Source: Azospirillum agricola (GTDB lineage: Bacteria; Pseudomonadota; Alphaproteobacteria; Azospirillales; Azospirillaceae). From it: a stretch of DNA of 64,000 bases. Location of the stretch: contig NZ_JAGINM010000002.1 in NCBI RefSeq assembly GCF_017876095.1, positions 399,427-463,426 of the forward strand, in the 5' to 3' direction. This document shows, in pieces, positions 36,907 to 47,052 of this stretch. Numbering within the stretch: the first letter of the stretch is position 1; the number at the start of each line of letters is the position of its first letter. The position numbers and the translations under genes are program-made. The notes below the pieces were generated by a model. That model was not told where the DNA came from. It saw only the letters and a list, made by a program, of their open reading frames with translations, and ran no database searches.

Positions 36907-37626
36907 TTGGCCAAAAAATGGTTTCTGCGCCGCATCACCACGGCGCTCGCGGACGGCATCAAGCGTGGGCGGGGCCGCATGGCCTCCCCCTGGCAGCGGG
37001 GGCTCGGCCATTTCGAAAGCGTGTTCATCGACCATGCCTGCTTCCGGCTGATCTATTCGAACACCTACCGCATCTCGCCCAACATGTACCGGGCGAGCCA
37101 GCCCTCGCCCTCGCACATCGCCGCGGCGGCGCGCAACGGTGTGCGCACCATCCTGAACCTGCGCGGCGGGCGCGACTGCGCCTCCTACATCCTGGAGGCG
37201 GAAGCCTGCAAACTGCACGGGCTTGAACTGGTCGACTTTCCGGTGAACTCCCGCGACATGCCGAAGAAGGAAACCCTTCTGAAGGCCCGCGAGCTGTTCC
37301 GCACCATGCAGTATCCGGCGCTGATGCATTGCAAGTCGGGCGCCGACCGCGCCGGATTCATGTCCACCCTGTTCATGTTCGTCCACGAACAGCAGCCGCT
37401 GCCCGAGGCGATGAAGCAGCTTTCCTGGAAATACGGCCACTTCAAGCAGGCGAAGACCGGGATCCTGGACTATTTCTTCGACCTCTACGCCGCCTACAAC
37501 GAGAAGCGGCCGATCGCCTTCTGGGACTGGGTGGAGCGGGTCTACGACCCGGTCGAGGCCAAGGCCAGCTTCCGCTCCCGCGAATGGGCCGACGCGGTGG
37601 TGGACCGGGTGCTCGGGCGGGAGTGA
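36907..37626 (+). CDS. Dual-specificity/tyrosine phosphatase-like protein
   Basis: The product has 239 residues with the Cys-x5-Arg loop HCKSGADRAG (Cys142, Arg148) and the upstream NMYRASQPSPSHIAAAARNGV block typical of bacterial DSP-like phosphatases. The start is TTG at 36907, preceded by GGAAGGG seven bases away. Its N-terminus is basic (KKWFLRRITTALADGIKRGRG). The general acid may lie in the VNSRDMPKK region. It lies downstream of the two unknown paralogues, so it could act on the same pathway; substrate unknown. Confidence 0.85.
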   Translation: MAKKWFLRRITTALADGIKRGRGRMASPWQRGLGHFESVFIDHACFRLIYSNTYRISPNMYRASQPSPSHIAAAARNGVRTILNLRGGRDCASYILEAEACKLHGLELVDFPVNSRDMPKKETLLKARELFRTMQYPALMHCKSGADRAGFMSTLFMFVHEQQPLPEAMKQLSWKYGHFKQAKTGILDYFFDLYAAYNEKRPIAFWDWVERVYDPVEAKASFRSREWADAVVDRVLGRE

Positions 37627-37648
37627 CCCGCCCCTTTCCGGGGCACGC

Positions 37649-38305
37649 CTAGCGCGCGACGTACCAGTCGGCGCGGTGGTTGAACGACACGAAGGCGTTC
37701 AGCACCGCCGCCCCGAGGGCCGAGGCCGCCAGCGCCTGGAGATCCACCACGAAGGCGGCGGCCGAGAAGATCACCACATCGAACAGGGCTTGCAGCCACC
37801 CGGCGCGGAAGCCCGTCTTCTCCTGCACATAATAGGCAAGGATGCCGACCCCGCCGCCGCTGGCCCCATGGCGGAACAGGCCGATCACGCCGATCCCGAC
37901 GCAGAAGCCGGCCAGCACCGCGGCGGCGTAGGGATCGATGCTGCTGAAACTCATGACGCTGGGCAGGAAGCTCGACAGCAGCGAGATGCCGGTGACGGCG
38001 ATCAGGGAGCTGACGGTGAAGCGCACCCCGATCCGCGCCAGGGCAAGAAAATAGAAGGGCAAATTCACCAGGAAGAACAGAATTCCAAAATTTATGCCTG
38101 TCGCGTAGGAAATCACAAAAGCCAGCCCGGCCGCCTGCCCGGTGATCAGGCCGGCGGCGTGCAGGATGGCGATACCGAAGGACGTCATGACGACGCCGAA
38201 CAGTTGCCCTTGCAGGTTATCAAAGAAACTGTGTGCCGCCTTCGGACGTTCGTAAATTACCGACGCAGGGGATGACGAAATGGTGTGGGGGAAATCATCC
38301 GCCAT
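37649..38305 (-). CDS. YitT family membrane protein
   Basis: The 218-residue integral membrane protein has five to six hydrophobic helices (for example FGILFFLVNLPFYFLALARIG and PYAAAVLAGFCVGIGVIGLF) and the Gly-rich HGASGGGVGILAYYVQE motif of the YitT/DUF161 family. It lacks the C-terminal DUF2179 domain of longer homologues. I prefer the ATG at 38305, which has GAGAGG 8 bases upstream, over a GTG three codons earlier. Function unknown; transport or export is suspected for the family. Confidence 0.85.
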   Translation of the reverse strand: MADDFPHTISSSPASVIYERPKAAHSFFDNLQGQLFGVVMTSFGIAILHAAGLITGQAAGLAFVISYATGINFGILFFLVNLPFYFLALARIGVRFTVSSLIAVTGISLLSSFLPSVMSFSSIDPYAAAVLAGFCVGIGVIGLFRHGASGGGVGILAYYVQEKTGFRAGWLQALFDVVIFSAAAFVVDLQALAASALGAAVLNAFVSFNHRADWYVAR

Positions 38306-38476
38306 ATCAATCACCTCTCGGCGCCTTCGGGGATTTTTTACATGATCTTCCCAATATAGATCATCCGCATCATAGCTTCCATGCTTTGCTGCGGCGCAAT
38401 GAAGAGTTAGGAAATTCGCCGCAACGACGTCCCGGCAGCGACGTTCCGGCTGGCCCTTTGGTGCCGGATTCCGGAA

Positions 38477-38866
38477 TCACGCGTCCGCCGCGATGTGCCA
38501 AAGCACACCCGCCGGATCCCAGAGATAGACCACACGCATCCCCCACTCCTCCGTCTTGGGCGGCCGCGGAGGAATGACGCCGAACCGCTCGCCGAGCGCC
38601 AGGGATTCGATGTGACGCCACCAGCGGTCGATGTCCTCGACCAGCAGATGCATCATCAGGTTTTCCGCGAACTCCTTGACGTAGAAATCCTGGAGCAGGA
38701 AGGAGAAGGTCCCCTGCCCCAACCGCAGCTCGGCCAGCCCGTCTCCGAGCGGACGCGCCTGGAATCCGAGGGCCGCGTAGAAGCGCTGGCTTTCACCGAA
38801 GTCCCTGGCGGGCACGAAGGGGCGCATCGCCCGGACCGTGGACGCCAACCCCTCTGTTCCCGTCAT
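38477..38866 (-). CDS. VOC (glyoxalase/bleomycin-resistance) family protein
   Basis: The 129-residue product has the beta-alpha-beta-beta-beta pattern of the VOC superfamily: VPARDFGESQRFYAALGF, then SFLLQDFY, and the second half MHLLVEDIDRWWRHIE ending WDPAGVLWHIA. The expected metal-binding positions are not all obvious, so it may be a ligand-binding rather than catalytic member. It is 38 bases downstream of the dehydratase gene on the same strand. Confidence 0.83.
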   Translation of the reverse strand: MTGTEGLASTVRAMRPFVPARDFGESQRFYAALGFQARPLGDGLAELRLGQGTFSFLLQDFYVKEFAENLMMHLLVEDIDRWWRHIESLALGERFGVIPPRPPKTEEWGMRVVYLWDPAGVLWHIAADA

Positions 38867-38904
38867 GCTCCCGCCCTCCGGCTGTTCGGCACCATCCGCC
38901 GATC

Positions 38905-39870
38905 CTACGCCGCCGCCAGGGTGCGGGCCAGCGTGTCGCCGTCAACGTTGCGGCCGGACAGCACCGCCACCGTGCGCCCGGTCCGGTCGAGCCGGCCGCA
39001 CAGGCAGGCGGCCACCGCCGCCGCTCCCGCCCCTTCGGCCACCACGCCGAAGGAGTCGTGGAGGGCGCGCATCGCCGCCGCGATCTCAGCTTCCTCGACC
39101 TCGACCAGATCGTCGACCAGCGTGGCGACGATTTCCCGCGGCAGCTTGCCCAGCGCGTGGACGTTGATGCCGTCGGCCAGGGTCGGGCCGCCACGCCGCG
39201 CCAGCCGCACCCCGACCACCCGCAGCGACGGCTTGAGCGCCTTGGCCGCGGCCGCGATCCCCGCAAGCAGACCGCCGCCGCCGACCGGCACCACCAGCGT
39301 CTGAGCGTCCGGAAGGTCGGCCAGCACCTCCAGCCCCACCGTCCCCTGCCCGGCGATCACGTCCGGATCGTCGTAGGGGTGCAGGAAGGTCAGGCGCCGT
39401 TCGCCCGCCAGTTCCAGGGCCCTGCCCTTGGCGTCGCCCACCGTGGTGCCGTGCAGCAGCACCTCGGCGCCAAGCGCCGCCGTCCGCTCCACCTTGCAGC
39501 GCGGCGCCGTCTCCGGCATCACGATGGTCGCCTTGACGCCGAGGCGCCGCGCGTGCAGCGCCACGCCCTGCGCGTGGTTGCCGGCCGACATGGCGATCAC
39601 CCCCCCGGCCCTCTCGGGAGCGGTCAGGCGCAGCAGGCGGTTCAGGGCGCCGCGCTCCTTGAAGGCGCCGGTGGCCTGAAAGGTCTCGGCCTTCAGCCAC
39701 AGGTCGCGGCCGAGCGCCGGGGCGTGGAGCAGCGGCGTGCGGACGATGTGGCCGGCCAGACGCTCCGCCGCGTCGGTGACGGCGCTCAGCGGCAGCCAAG
39801 CGGGCAGACGGTCTTCGGATGAGGCGCAGACGGAAAGCGTGCGCGCGGCATCGGCATGCGCGGTGTGCAT
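38905..39870 (-). CDS. PLP-dependent threonine/serine dehydratase-like protein
   Basis: This is a fold-type II PLP enzyme of 321 residues. The PLP lysine is Lys71 in GAFKERGA, the phosphate-binding loop is VPVGGGGLLAG, and the substrate loop is MSAGNHAQG. There is no C-terminal ACT regulatory domain, so it resembles catabolic threonine dehydratase or serine racemase-type enzymes rather than biosynthetic IlvA. A 9-bp dyad lies about 110 bases upstream. The VOC gene follows on the same strand. Confidence 0.87.
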   Translation of the reverse strand: MHTAHADAARTLSVCASSEDRLPAWLPLSAVTDAAERLAGHIVRTPLLHAPALGRDLWLKAETFQATGAFKERGALNRLLRLTAPERAGGVIAMSAGNHAQGVALHARRLGVKATIVMPETAPRCKVERTAALGAEVLLHGTTVGDAKGRALELAGERRLTFLHPYDDPDVIAGQGTVGLEVLADLPDAQTLVVPVGGGGLLAGIAAAAKALKPSLRVVGVRLARRGGPTLADGINVHALGKLPREIVATLVDDLVEVEEAEIAAAMRALHDSFGVVAEGAGAAAVAACLCGRLDRTGRTVAVLSGRNVDGDTLARTLAAA

Positions 39871-39977
39871 CGGGCGGTTCCTTGGGAACGAACGGTCGGG
39901 AAATGTCGGGCGTGACCCGGACCGCCTCAGCGGACCGGGGAGATAATTCGCGCCGAGTCCCGCATTCGCTCGCCAAG

Positions 39978-40002
39978 CACGATTCCACGGCGCGGAATCG
40001 TG
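39978..40002. promoter_or_regulatory. 9-bp dyad, possible operator of the dehydratase
   Basis: CACGATTCC (39978-39986) and GGAATCGTG (39994-40002) are perfect complements with a 7-base spacer. It is about 108 bases upstream of the dehydratase start and has operator-like geometry, with no U-tract. Confidence 0.35.
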
Positions 40003-40118
40003 AACCCACGGATCGAAGCGTCAGAAGGAAAAAGAACCGGATTGAGGGCTCCGGAGGCCACACGGTGCAGCGACACGCCACACACTCCACACAATCAACG
40101 AACGCGAGCGGCAGACAA

Positions 40119-40138
40119 CCGGCGCTTCAGAGCGCCGG
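40119..40138. terminator. 8-bp GC-rich hairpin with 4-base loop
   Basis: CCGGCGCT (40119-40126), TCAG loop, AGCGCCGG (40131-40138). It lies 135 bases past the MoxR-type stop. A terminator without a U-tract is possible. Confidence 0.3.
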
Positions 40139-40203
40139 GCCGATAATTCGCATTCGCATGGTGTGGAGGTAAGTCATGGATCCTGAATAGCCGTTGCCGT
40201 GGC

Positions 40204-40249
40204 GGCGGTCAAGCCGCATCGGTGTTGTTGGCGGTCAAGCCGCCATCGG
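40204..40249. repeat. Direct repeat of a short hairpin, 26-bp spacing
   Basis: GGCGGTCAAGCCGC occurs at 40204-40217 and 40230-40243. Each copy folds as GCGG-TCAAG-CCGC, and both are followed by ATCGG. They lie just beyond the MoxR-type stop codon. Confidence 0.6.
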
Positions 40250-40273
40250 CGCTTTTCCGAACCGGATACCGGC

Positions 40274-41119
<846 letters not shown>

Positions 41120-41186
41120 GGGACGGTGTTCCTCGGGATCCAGGGATCAGGGCGCGGCGGATCAAGACGCGGCGACCACCGCAAGG

Positions 41187-41217
41187 AAAACGGCCCCCGG
41201 CGTCGGTGCGGGGGCCG
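41187..41217 (-). terminator. Rho-independent terminator of alaS
   Basis: On the minus strand, CGGCCCCCG and CGGGGGCCG form a 9-bp stem (41191-41199 with 41209-41217), followed by TTTTCC. It lies directly beyond the alaS stop. Confidence 0.85.
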
Positions 41218-41225
41218 TGGTTCGA

Positions 41226-43895
41226 TCAGGACGCCTTCTTGGCGGCGATGGCCACCTCGATGGCCGCGATCGCCGCCGGGGCCAGCGACACGTCGGGGCC
41301 ACCGGCCTGCGCCATGTCGGGACGGCCGCCGCCACCCTTGCCGCCCAGCGCCTCGGCGCCGGCGCGGACCAGATCGACGGCGCTGAGCGTGCCGGTCAGA
41401 TCCTCGGTGACGCCGATGACGATGGAGGCCTTGCCCTCGTTGCCGGCGATCAGCACGACGACGCCGGAGCCGACCTGCTTCTTCAGCTCATCGGCCATCG
41501 GCTTCAGATCCTTGGCGGGCAGCCCCTCGACCACGCGGGCGAGCAGCTTGACGCCGGCCACGTCCTTGGCCTCGCCACCACCCTCGGCCTTCGCACCGCC
41601 ACTCATCGCCACTTGGCGGCGCAGTTCGGCCAGTTCGCGCTCCATCTTGCGGCGCTCCTCGACCAGGGCGGCGACGCGCGCCGGAACCTCGTCGGGCTTG
41701 ACCTTGAGGGCGGAGGCCGCTTCGGCCAGAAGCTGGTCGCGCCCGGTCAGCCACGCCTTGGCGCCGGTGCCGGTCAGCGCCTCGATGCGGCGGACGCCGG
41801 CGGCGACGGCGCCTTCCGAGACGATCTTGAACAGGCCGATGTCGCCGGTGCGACGCACATGCGTGCCGCCGCACAGCTCGATCGAATAGTCGCGGTCGAG
41901 CTCACCGTGCGGGCCGCCCATCGAAACGACGCGGACCTCGTCGCCGTACTTCTCGCCGAACAGCGCCATGGCGCCCTGGGCGCGGGCCTCGTCGGGGGAC
42001 ATCAGGCGGGTGATCACCTCGCTGTTGGCGAGGATGCGGCGGTTCACCTCGTCCTCGACCACCGCGATGTCGGCGGCGGTCAGGCCGGCGGGCTGGCTGA
42101 TGTCGAAGCGCAGGCGCTCCGGCGCCACCAGCGAGCCCTTCTGGGTGACGTGGTCGCCCAGCCGGTTGCGCAGCGCCTCGTGCAGCAGGTGGGTGGCCGA
42201 ATGGTTGGCGCGGATCGCCGAGCGGCGCTCCGAATTCACCCGCAGCTCCACCACGTCACCGACCTTGAGCGTGCCCTTGGTGACGGTGCCGGCGTGGGCC
42301 CACACGGCGCCCAGCTTCTTCTGGGTGTCGGAGACGGCGAACTCGGTGCCCTCGGCGGAGAAGATCACGCCGGTGTCGCCGGCCTGACCGCCCGATTCGC
42401 CGTAGAAGGGCGTCTGGTTGACGACGACGAGAATCTCGTCGCCGGCAGCCGCGCTGTCGACGCGGGCGTCGCCCTTGACGATGGCGGTCACCTTGCCCTC
42501 GGCGACCTCGGTGTCGTAGCCGAAGAACTCGGTGGCGCCCAACTCGTCCTTGATCTCGTACCACAGCTTCTCGGTGCCGACCTCGCCCGAGCCGGCCCAG
42601 GATTCGCGGGCCTTGCGGCGCTGCTCGTCCATCGACGCCTTGAAGCCGGCCTCGTCGACCGCCCGCCCCTGCCCGCGCAGCACGTCCTGCGTCAGATCGA
42701 GCGGGAAGCCGTAGGTGTCGTACAGCTTGAAAGCGACCTCGCCGGCCAGCGGCTGGCCCTCGCCCAGGTGGCCGACCTCGTCCTCCAGCAGGCGCAGCCC
42801 GCGCTCCAGCGTCTGCTTGAAGCGGGTCTCCTCCAGCTTGAGGGTCTCGACGATCAGGGCGCGGGCGCGGTTCAGCTCGGGATAGGCGTCGCCCATCTGC
42901 TGGGTCAGCGCCGGGACCAGACGGTGCATCAGCGGCTCGCGCGCGCCGATCATGTGGGCGTGACGCATGGCGCGGCGCATGATGCGACGCAGCACATAGC
43001 CGCGGCCCTCGTTGGACGGCAGCACGCCGTCGGCGATCAGGAAGGAGGAGGAGCGCAGATGGTCGGCGATCACCCGGTGCGACACGGCGTGGGCGCCGTC
43101 GGCGTCAGTCTTGGTCGCCTCGGCCGACGCGACGATCAGGGCGCGCATCAGGTCGATGTCGTAATTGTCGTGCTTGCCTTGCAGGACGGCGGCCAGACGC
43201 TCCAGCCCCATGCCGGTGTCGATCGACGGCTTGGGCAGCGGGACCAGATTGTCCGGCCCGAGCTGCTCGTACTGCATGAAGACGAGATTCCAGATCTCGA
43301 TGAAGCGGTCGCCGTCCTGGTCCGGGCTGCCCGGCGGGCCGCCGGCGATCGACGGGCCGTGGTCGAAGAAGATTTCCGAGCAGGGGCCGCAGGGGCCGGT
43401 GTCGCCCATCCGCCAGAAATTGTCGTCGGTCGGGATGCGGATGATGCGGTCGTCCGACAGGCCGGCGACCTTCCGCCAGATGGCGGCGGCGTCCTCGTCG
43501 CTGCTGTGGACCGTCACCAGCAGCTTGTCGGCGGGAAGGCCATACTCCTTGGTGACCAGGTTCCAGGCGAACGCGATGGCGTCGTCCTTGAAATAGTCGC
43601 CGAAGGAGAAGTTCCCCAGCATCTCGAAGAAGGTGTGGTGGCGCGCCGTGTAGCCGACATTGTCGAGGTCGTTGTGCTTGCCGCCCGCGCGCACGCATTT
43701 CTGCGAGGTGGTCGCCCGCTTGTACGGCCGCTGCTCCGCCCCGGTGAAGACGTTCTTGAACTGCACCATGCCGGCGTTGGTGAACATCAGCGTCGGGTCG
43801 TTGCGCGGCACCAGCGGCGACGAGTCCACGATCTGGTGGCCCTGCTTGGCGAAGAAGTCCAGGAACGTGCGGCGAATGTCGTTGGCGGTCTGCAT
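41226..43895 (-). CDS. alaS: Alanine-tRNA ligase
   Basis: The enzyme charges tRNA-Ala and edits mis-acylated Ser and Gly. The 889-residue product starts [15 protein letters not shown], the class II AlaRS start. The aminoacylation domain covers about 1-450. The editing domain has [11 protein letters not shown] (HxxxH) and the Cys-rich [14 protein letters not shown]. The C-terminal C-Ala domain ends [11 protein letters not shown]. It is normal length and monocistronic. Confidence 0.98.
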   Translation of the reverse strand: MQTANDIRRTFLDFFAKQGHQIVDSSPLVPRNDPTLMFTNAGMVQFKNVFTGAEQRPYKRATTSQKCVRAGGKHNDLDNVGYTARHHTFFEMLGNFSFGDYFKDDAIAFAWNLVTKEYGLPADKLLVTVHSSDEDAAAIWRKVAGLSDDRIIRIPTDDNFWRMGDTGPCGPCSEIFFDHGPSIAGGPPGSPDQDGDRFIEIWNLVFMQYEQLGPDNLVPLPKPSIDTGMGLERLAAVLQGKHDNYDIDLMRALIVASAEATKTDADGAHAVSHRVIADHLRSSSFLIADGVLPSNEGRGYVLRRIMRRAMRHAHMIGAREPLMHRLVPALTQQMGDAYPELNRARALIVETLKLEETRFKQTLERGLRLLEDEVGHLGEGQPLAGEVAFKLYDTYGFPLDLTQDVLRGQGRAVDEAGFKASMDEQRRKARESWAGSGEVGTEKLWYEIKDELGATEFFGYDTEVAEGKVTAIVKGDARVDSAAAGDEILVVVNQTPFYGESGGQAGDTGVIFSAEGTEFAVSDTQKKLGAVWAHAGTVTKGTLKVGDVVELRVNSERRSAIRANHSATHLLHEALRNRLGDHVTQKGSLVAPERLRFDISQPAGLTAADIAVVEDEVNRRILANSEVITRLMSPDEARAQGAMALFGEKYGDEVRVVSMGGPHGELDRDYSIELCGGTHVRRTGDIGLFKIVSEGAVAAGVRRIEALTGTGAKAWLTGRDQLLAEAASALKVKPDEVPARVAALVEERRKMERELAELRRQVAMSGGAKAEGGGEAKDVAGVKLLARVVEGLPAKDLKPMADELKKQVGSGVVVLIAGNEGKASIVIGVTEDLTGTLSAVDLVRAGAEALGGKGGGGRPDMAQAGGPDVSLAPAAIAAIEVAIAAKKAS

Positions 43896-44190
43896 AGGAC
43901 GGTCAGGGCTCCGGAAACGGCGGCGCGGCTTCTTCGAGCCGAACCGTGCTTTTAGCGCGAGTTTGGAAGGCTGTCCACAATGGGACGGAATCTTGCCCGG
44001 AACGGCCGAGGAATACGGGGCTGGAAGGAAACATCGTGCCGGAGAACGGTCCGGTCAACCGCGCGGTTCACGTAGGAAGGACATCGACGCCCATCGGTGC
44101 GGCGCAAGCTCTCTTTCGACTCAAGGATTTCCCACGACCTGCTCTGCTATCGTCCTCGGTGTTCCAGACAAAAACGCGAGGGGAAACGCC

Positions 44191-44613
44191 ATGTCGCACA
44201 TCGGACGCTGCTTTTGCGGCGCGGTCGAGTTGGAGGTCTCCGGAGAGCCGGAAGCCATGGGCTATTGCCATTGCCGCTCCTGCCGGTCGTGGTCCGGCGG
44301 CCCGGTGAACGCCTTCAGCCTGTGGAAGCCGGAGGCCGTGACGGTCACGGCGGGAGCCGAGCACATCGCGACCTTCCAGAAGACACCGCTCAGCCAGCGT
44401 CAGTACTGCGCGAAGTGCGGCGGCCATCTGATGACCAACCATCCGCCGCTCGGTCTGGTCGACGTGTTCTCCGCGACGATCCCGACGCTCGCCTTCAGCC
44501 CGGCCGTCCACGTCAACTACGCCGAGACCGTGCTGCCGATCCGCGACGGCCTGCCCAAGTTCAAGGACTTCCCGTCCGCCTTCGGCGGGTCCGGCGAACA
44601 GGTCGCCGAATAA
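44191..44613 (+). CDS. GFA-family (glutathione-dependent formaldehyde-activating-like) protein
   Basis: This 140-residue zinc-binding protein of the GFA superfamily has Cys clusters GRCFCGAVELEV, YCHCRSC and CAKCGGHL. The glutathione/formaldehyde role is established for only a few members, so substrate is open. The ATG at 44191 is preceded by GAGGGGAAA. It is convergent with tatC and shares the terminator at 44634-44658. Confidence 0.88.
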   Translation: MSHIGRCFCGAVELEVSGEPEAMGYCHCRSCRSWSGGPVNAFSLWKPEAVTVTAGAEHIATFQKTPLSQRQYCAKCGGHLMTNHPPLGLVDVFSATIPTLAFSPAVHVNYAETVLPIRDGLPKFKDFPSAFGGSGEQVAE

Positions 44614-44633
44614 GGGCTGCATCCGCAAAAGAA

Positions 44634-44658
44634 ATGGCCGGGCTCAACGCCCGGCCAT
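44634..44658 (-). terminator. Terminator between GFA gene and tatC
   Basis: ATGGCCGGGC and GCCCGGCCAT form a perfect 10-bp stem around TCAAC. On the minus strand it is followed by TTTCTTTT, so it terminates tatABC. It can also form for the convergent plus-strand gene. Confidence 0.85.
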
Positions 44659-44684
44659 GCGAAGCATCCTCTTGTCCAGCCCGG

Positions 44685-45476
44685 TTACTCGGCGGCCTCG
44701 TCGGCGGCCTTCTTCCTTTCCATGCGGCGGCCGATGAGGATCGAGATCTCGTAGAGCGCCAGCAACGGGATCGCCAGGCTGACCTGGCTGATGACGTCCG
44801 GCGGGGTCAGCACGGCGGCGACCACGAAGGCGAAGACGATGGCGTAGCGGCGCTTGGAGGCCAGCATCTCCGTCGTCACCAGCCCGGCGCGGATCAGCAG
44901 GGTCAGCAGCACCGGAAGCTGGAAGGCGATGCCGAAGGCGAAGATCAGCGACATCACCAGATGCAGGTATTCGCCGACGCGCGCCTCGAACTCGATGGGC
45001 AGCGCCGCCGCGTCGCCGCCGGGATGGAACTCGAAACCCAGGAAGAAGCGCCACGCCATCGGGAAGATGAAGTAATAGACCATCGCCGCGCCGGTCAGGA
45101 ACAGCACCGGGGTGGCGGCCAGGAAGGGCAGAAAGGCGCGCCGCTCGTGCTTGTAGAGGCCGGGAGCGACGAACATCCAGATCTGGCTGGCGACGATCGG
45201 GAAGGAGATGAAGCAGCCGGCCCAGAAGGCGACCTTCACATAGGTGAAGAAGGCTTCGGTCAGGCCGGTGTAGATCATCCGGCGCCCCTGCCCGGCCAGG
45301 ATGTCGGCCAGCGGCTGGACCAGGAAATTGTAGATCTTGTCGGAGACGGCGTAGCACAGCAGGAACGCGATCAGGATCGCGCCGATGGCCCACATCAACC
45401 GGTTGCGCAGTTCGATCAGGTGATCGATCAGCGGCATCTTGCTGTCTTCGAGGTCGTCCTGCGTGTCGCCGGTCAT
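44685..45476 (-). CDS. tatC: Sec-independent protein translocase TatC
   Basis: TatC is the multispanning receptor for twin-arginine signal peptides in the inner membrane. The 263-residue product has six predicted helices and the conserved N-terminal HLIELRNRL. The TEAFFTYVKVAFWAG and PIVASQIWMFVAPGLYKHE blocks are also present. It lies 10 bases after tatB in the tatABC operon and ends in a strong terminator. Confidence 0.97.
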   Translation of the reverse strand: MTGDTQDDLEDSKMPLIDHLIELRNRLMWAIGAILIAFLLCYAVSDKIYNFLVQPLADILAGQGRRMIYTGLTEAFFTYVKVAFWAGCFISFPIVASQIWMFVAPGLYKHERRAFLPFLAATPVLFLTGAAMVYYFIFPMAWRFFLGFEFHPGGDAAALPIEFEARVGEYLHLVMSLIFAFGIAFQLPVLLTLLIRAGLVTTEMLASKRRYAIVFAFVVAAVLTPPDVISQVSLAIPLLALYEISILIGRRMERKKAADEAAE

Positions 45477-45486
45477 GGGATCGTCT

Positions 45487-45996
45487 TTACGCCTGCTTGT
45501 CCGTCGGGTGGGAAGCCGCCGGAACGGGAACCGGCGCGGACGCCGGCTTGTCGGATGGTTCGAGCGTCGGCTGGGCGCCCGTCTCGATTGCCGGGGCCGG
45601 GGCCGGCGGCGCGGCGGCCGGTTCGGCCGGGGACACCGGATCGGCGGCGGGCACCGCGCCGACGTCCGGCTTGGCCTCCGCTTCCGGCGGGCTGCCGGGG
45701 TGGCCGGCCAAGCCGACGTCGAAGGCCTTGGACACCTCGCCCTTGGGGTCGATGGTGTCCTCCATCATCTTCTTGATGTTCATGTCGCGGGTCTTCAGAG
45801 CTTCGCGACGAAGCTCGTCCAACTCGGTCTCGCGCATCATGTCGTCGATGTGGGTCTGGAACTCGCGCGCCACACCACGCGCCTTCCGCACCCATTTGCC
45901 GAAGGTGTAGATCGCCTTCGGCAAATCCTTCGGCCCGATGAAGATGAGAGCCACGACCGCGATCAGCAGCAGTTCGGACCAGGCAATATCGAACAT
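45487..45996 (-). CDS. tatB: Sec-independent protein translocase TatB
   Basis: TatB forms the receptor complex with TatC. The N-terminal helix with WSELLLIAVVALIFIGPKDLP and the following amphipathic helix are clear. The C-terminal 80 residues are a Pro/Ala-rich disordered tail. At 169 residues it is typical of alphaproteobacteria. It lies between tatA and tatC. Confidence 0.95.
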   Translation of the reverse strand: MFDIAWSELLLIAVVALIFIGPKDLPKAIYTFGKWVRKARGVAREFQTHIDDMMRETELDELRREALKTRDMNIKKMMEDTIDPKGEVSKAFDVGLAGHPGSPPEAEAKPDVGAVPAADPVSPAEPAAAPPAPAPAIETGAQPTLEPSDKPASAPVPVPAASHPTDKQA

Positions 45997-46053
45997 GGTA
46001 TTCCGGCTTCACCGAGACGATAGGGGCCGGGAGGTGCCGGGCGGCACCCCCGC

Positions 46054-46293
46054 TCAGCCGCGAACCGCCTCGTCCTTCTTGGCCGCGTGGTCGACCGTGT
46101 TGGCCGGCTGGTTCGGGATGACCTTGGCGGTCGCGGCGGGATCGGACGCCTCGTCCTCCTCCTTCAGGCCGGCCTTGAACGACTTCACGCCCTTGGCGAG
46201 GTCGCCCATCACCTTGGGAAGCTTCCCCGCGCCGAACAGGAGCAGCACGATGAGAAGAACGATGACCCAATGCCAGATGCTGAAACTGCCCAT
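46054..46293 (-). CDS. tatA: Sec-independent protein translocase TatA
   Basis: TatA forms the pore element of the Tat system. The 79-residue product has the start [21 protein letters not shown], the Gly hinge FGAGKLP and an amphipathic helix, ending in an acidic/Lys-rich tail. I chose the ATG at 46293; the longer frame begins with basic residues unlike TatA. It heads tatABC and follows scpB. Confidence 0.96.
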   Translation of the reverse strand: MGSFSIWHWVIVLLIVLLLFGAGKLPKVMGDLAKGVKSFKAGLKEEDEASDPAATAKVIPNQPANTVDHAAKKDEAVRG

Positions 46294-46419
46294 GACGCGG
46301 TATCCCGATTGGTCGAACATGCGACGGGCCGGCACTATGGCAGAAAGGACATTCCGTCGCAACGCCTGCCGGCCGGCGGAACCTTTTGATTACGAAGGCT
46401 TCACCGGAGCGGACGCGCG

Positions 46420-47043
46420 TCAATCCTCGTCGTCCGGCGCGGGCGCGGCCGGAGCGTCGTCGGCCAACCCGCCCAGACCCAGCAGCACCGGCCGCGAATC
46501 GAGCAGGCCGGCGGCGCGCAGATCCTCGACGCTCGGCAGGTCGCGCAGCGTCTCCAGTCCGAAATGGTCGAGGAAATGGTCGGTCGTCACCCAGGTCAGC
46601 GGGCGGCCCGGCGTCTCGCGGCGGCGGCCGGGGCGGATCCAGCCATGCTCCATCAGGATGTCGAGCGTGCCCTTGCTGGTCGTGACGCCGCGGATCGCCT
46701 CGATCTCGGCGCGGGTCACCGGCTGGTGGTAGGCGACGATGGCCAGCGTCTCGATGGCGGCGCGGGACAGCTTCTTCGAGACCTCCTCCTCCTGGCGCAG
46801 CAGGGGCGCCAGATCGGCGGCGGTGCGGAAGGACCAGCCGGCCCCCGTGCGCGCGAGGTTGACGCCGCGCGGCGCGTAATGGGCGCGCAACTCCTCCAGC
46901 AGGGCGGGCACGTCGGGACCGACGCGGGCAGCCAACGTCTCCTCGTCGAGCGGATCGGCGGAGGCGAAGAGCAGGGCTTCGAGCAGGCGGAGCTTGCCGA
47001 TGCGGGCCTCGACCTCCTCGGGGTTGGTCACTTCCTTGATCAT
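46420..47043 (-). CDS. scpB: Segregation and condensation protein B
   Basis: ScpB is a winged-helix partner of ScpA in the SMC condensin complex. The 207-residue product has the family blocks RLLEALLFASADPLDEE, SRAAIETLAIVAYHQPVTRAEIE and RRETPGRPLTWVTTDHFLDHFG. It lies 9 bases after scpA. Confidence 0.96.
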   Translation of the reverse strand: MIKEVTNPEEVEARIGKLRLLEALLFASADPLDEETLAARVGPDVPALLEELRAHYAPRGVNLARTGAGWSFRTAADLAPLLRQEEEVSKKLSRAAIETLAIVAYHQPVTRAEIEAIRGVTTSKGTLDILMEHGWIRPGRRRETPGRPLTWVTTDHFLDHFGLETLRDLPSVEDLRAAGLLDSRPVLLGLGGLADDAPAAPAPDDED

Positions 47044-47052
47044 CGTCTCAGG

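Larger units (their letters stand above)
39871..40273. other. Intergenic region upstream of the dehydratase gene
   Basis: No gene is evident in these 403 bases. It holds the dyad at 39978-40002, a hairpin at 40119-40138 and a pair of short hairpin-forming direct repeats at 40204-40249. It probably contains the dehydratase promoter and the terminator of the MoxR-type gene. Confidence 0.55.

Noticed and set aside
40204..40249. CRISPR-like repeat
   Set aside because: Only two copies of 14 bases with a 12-base gap, and no array or cas genes.
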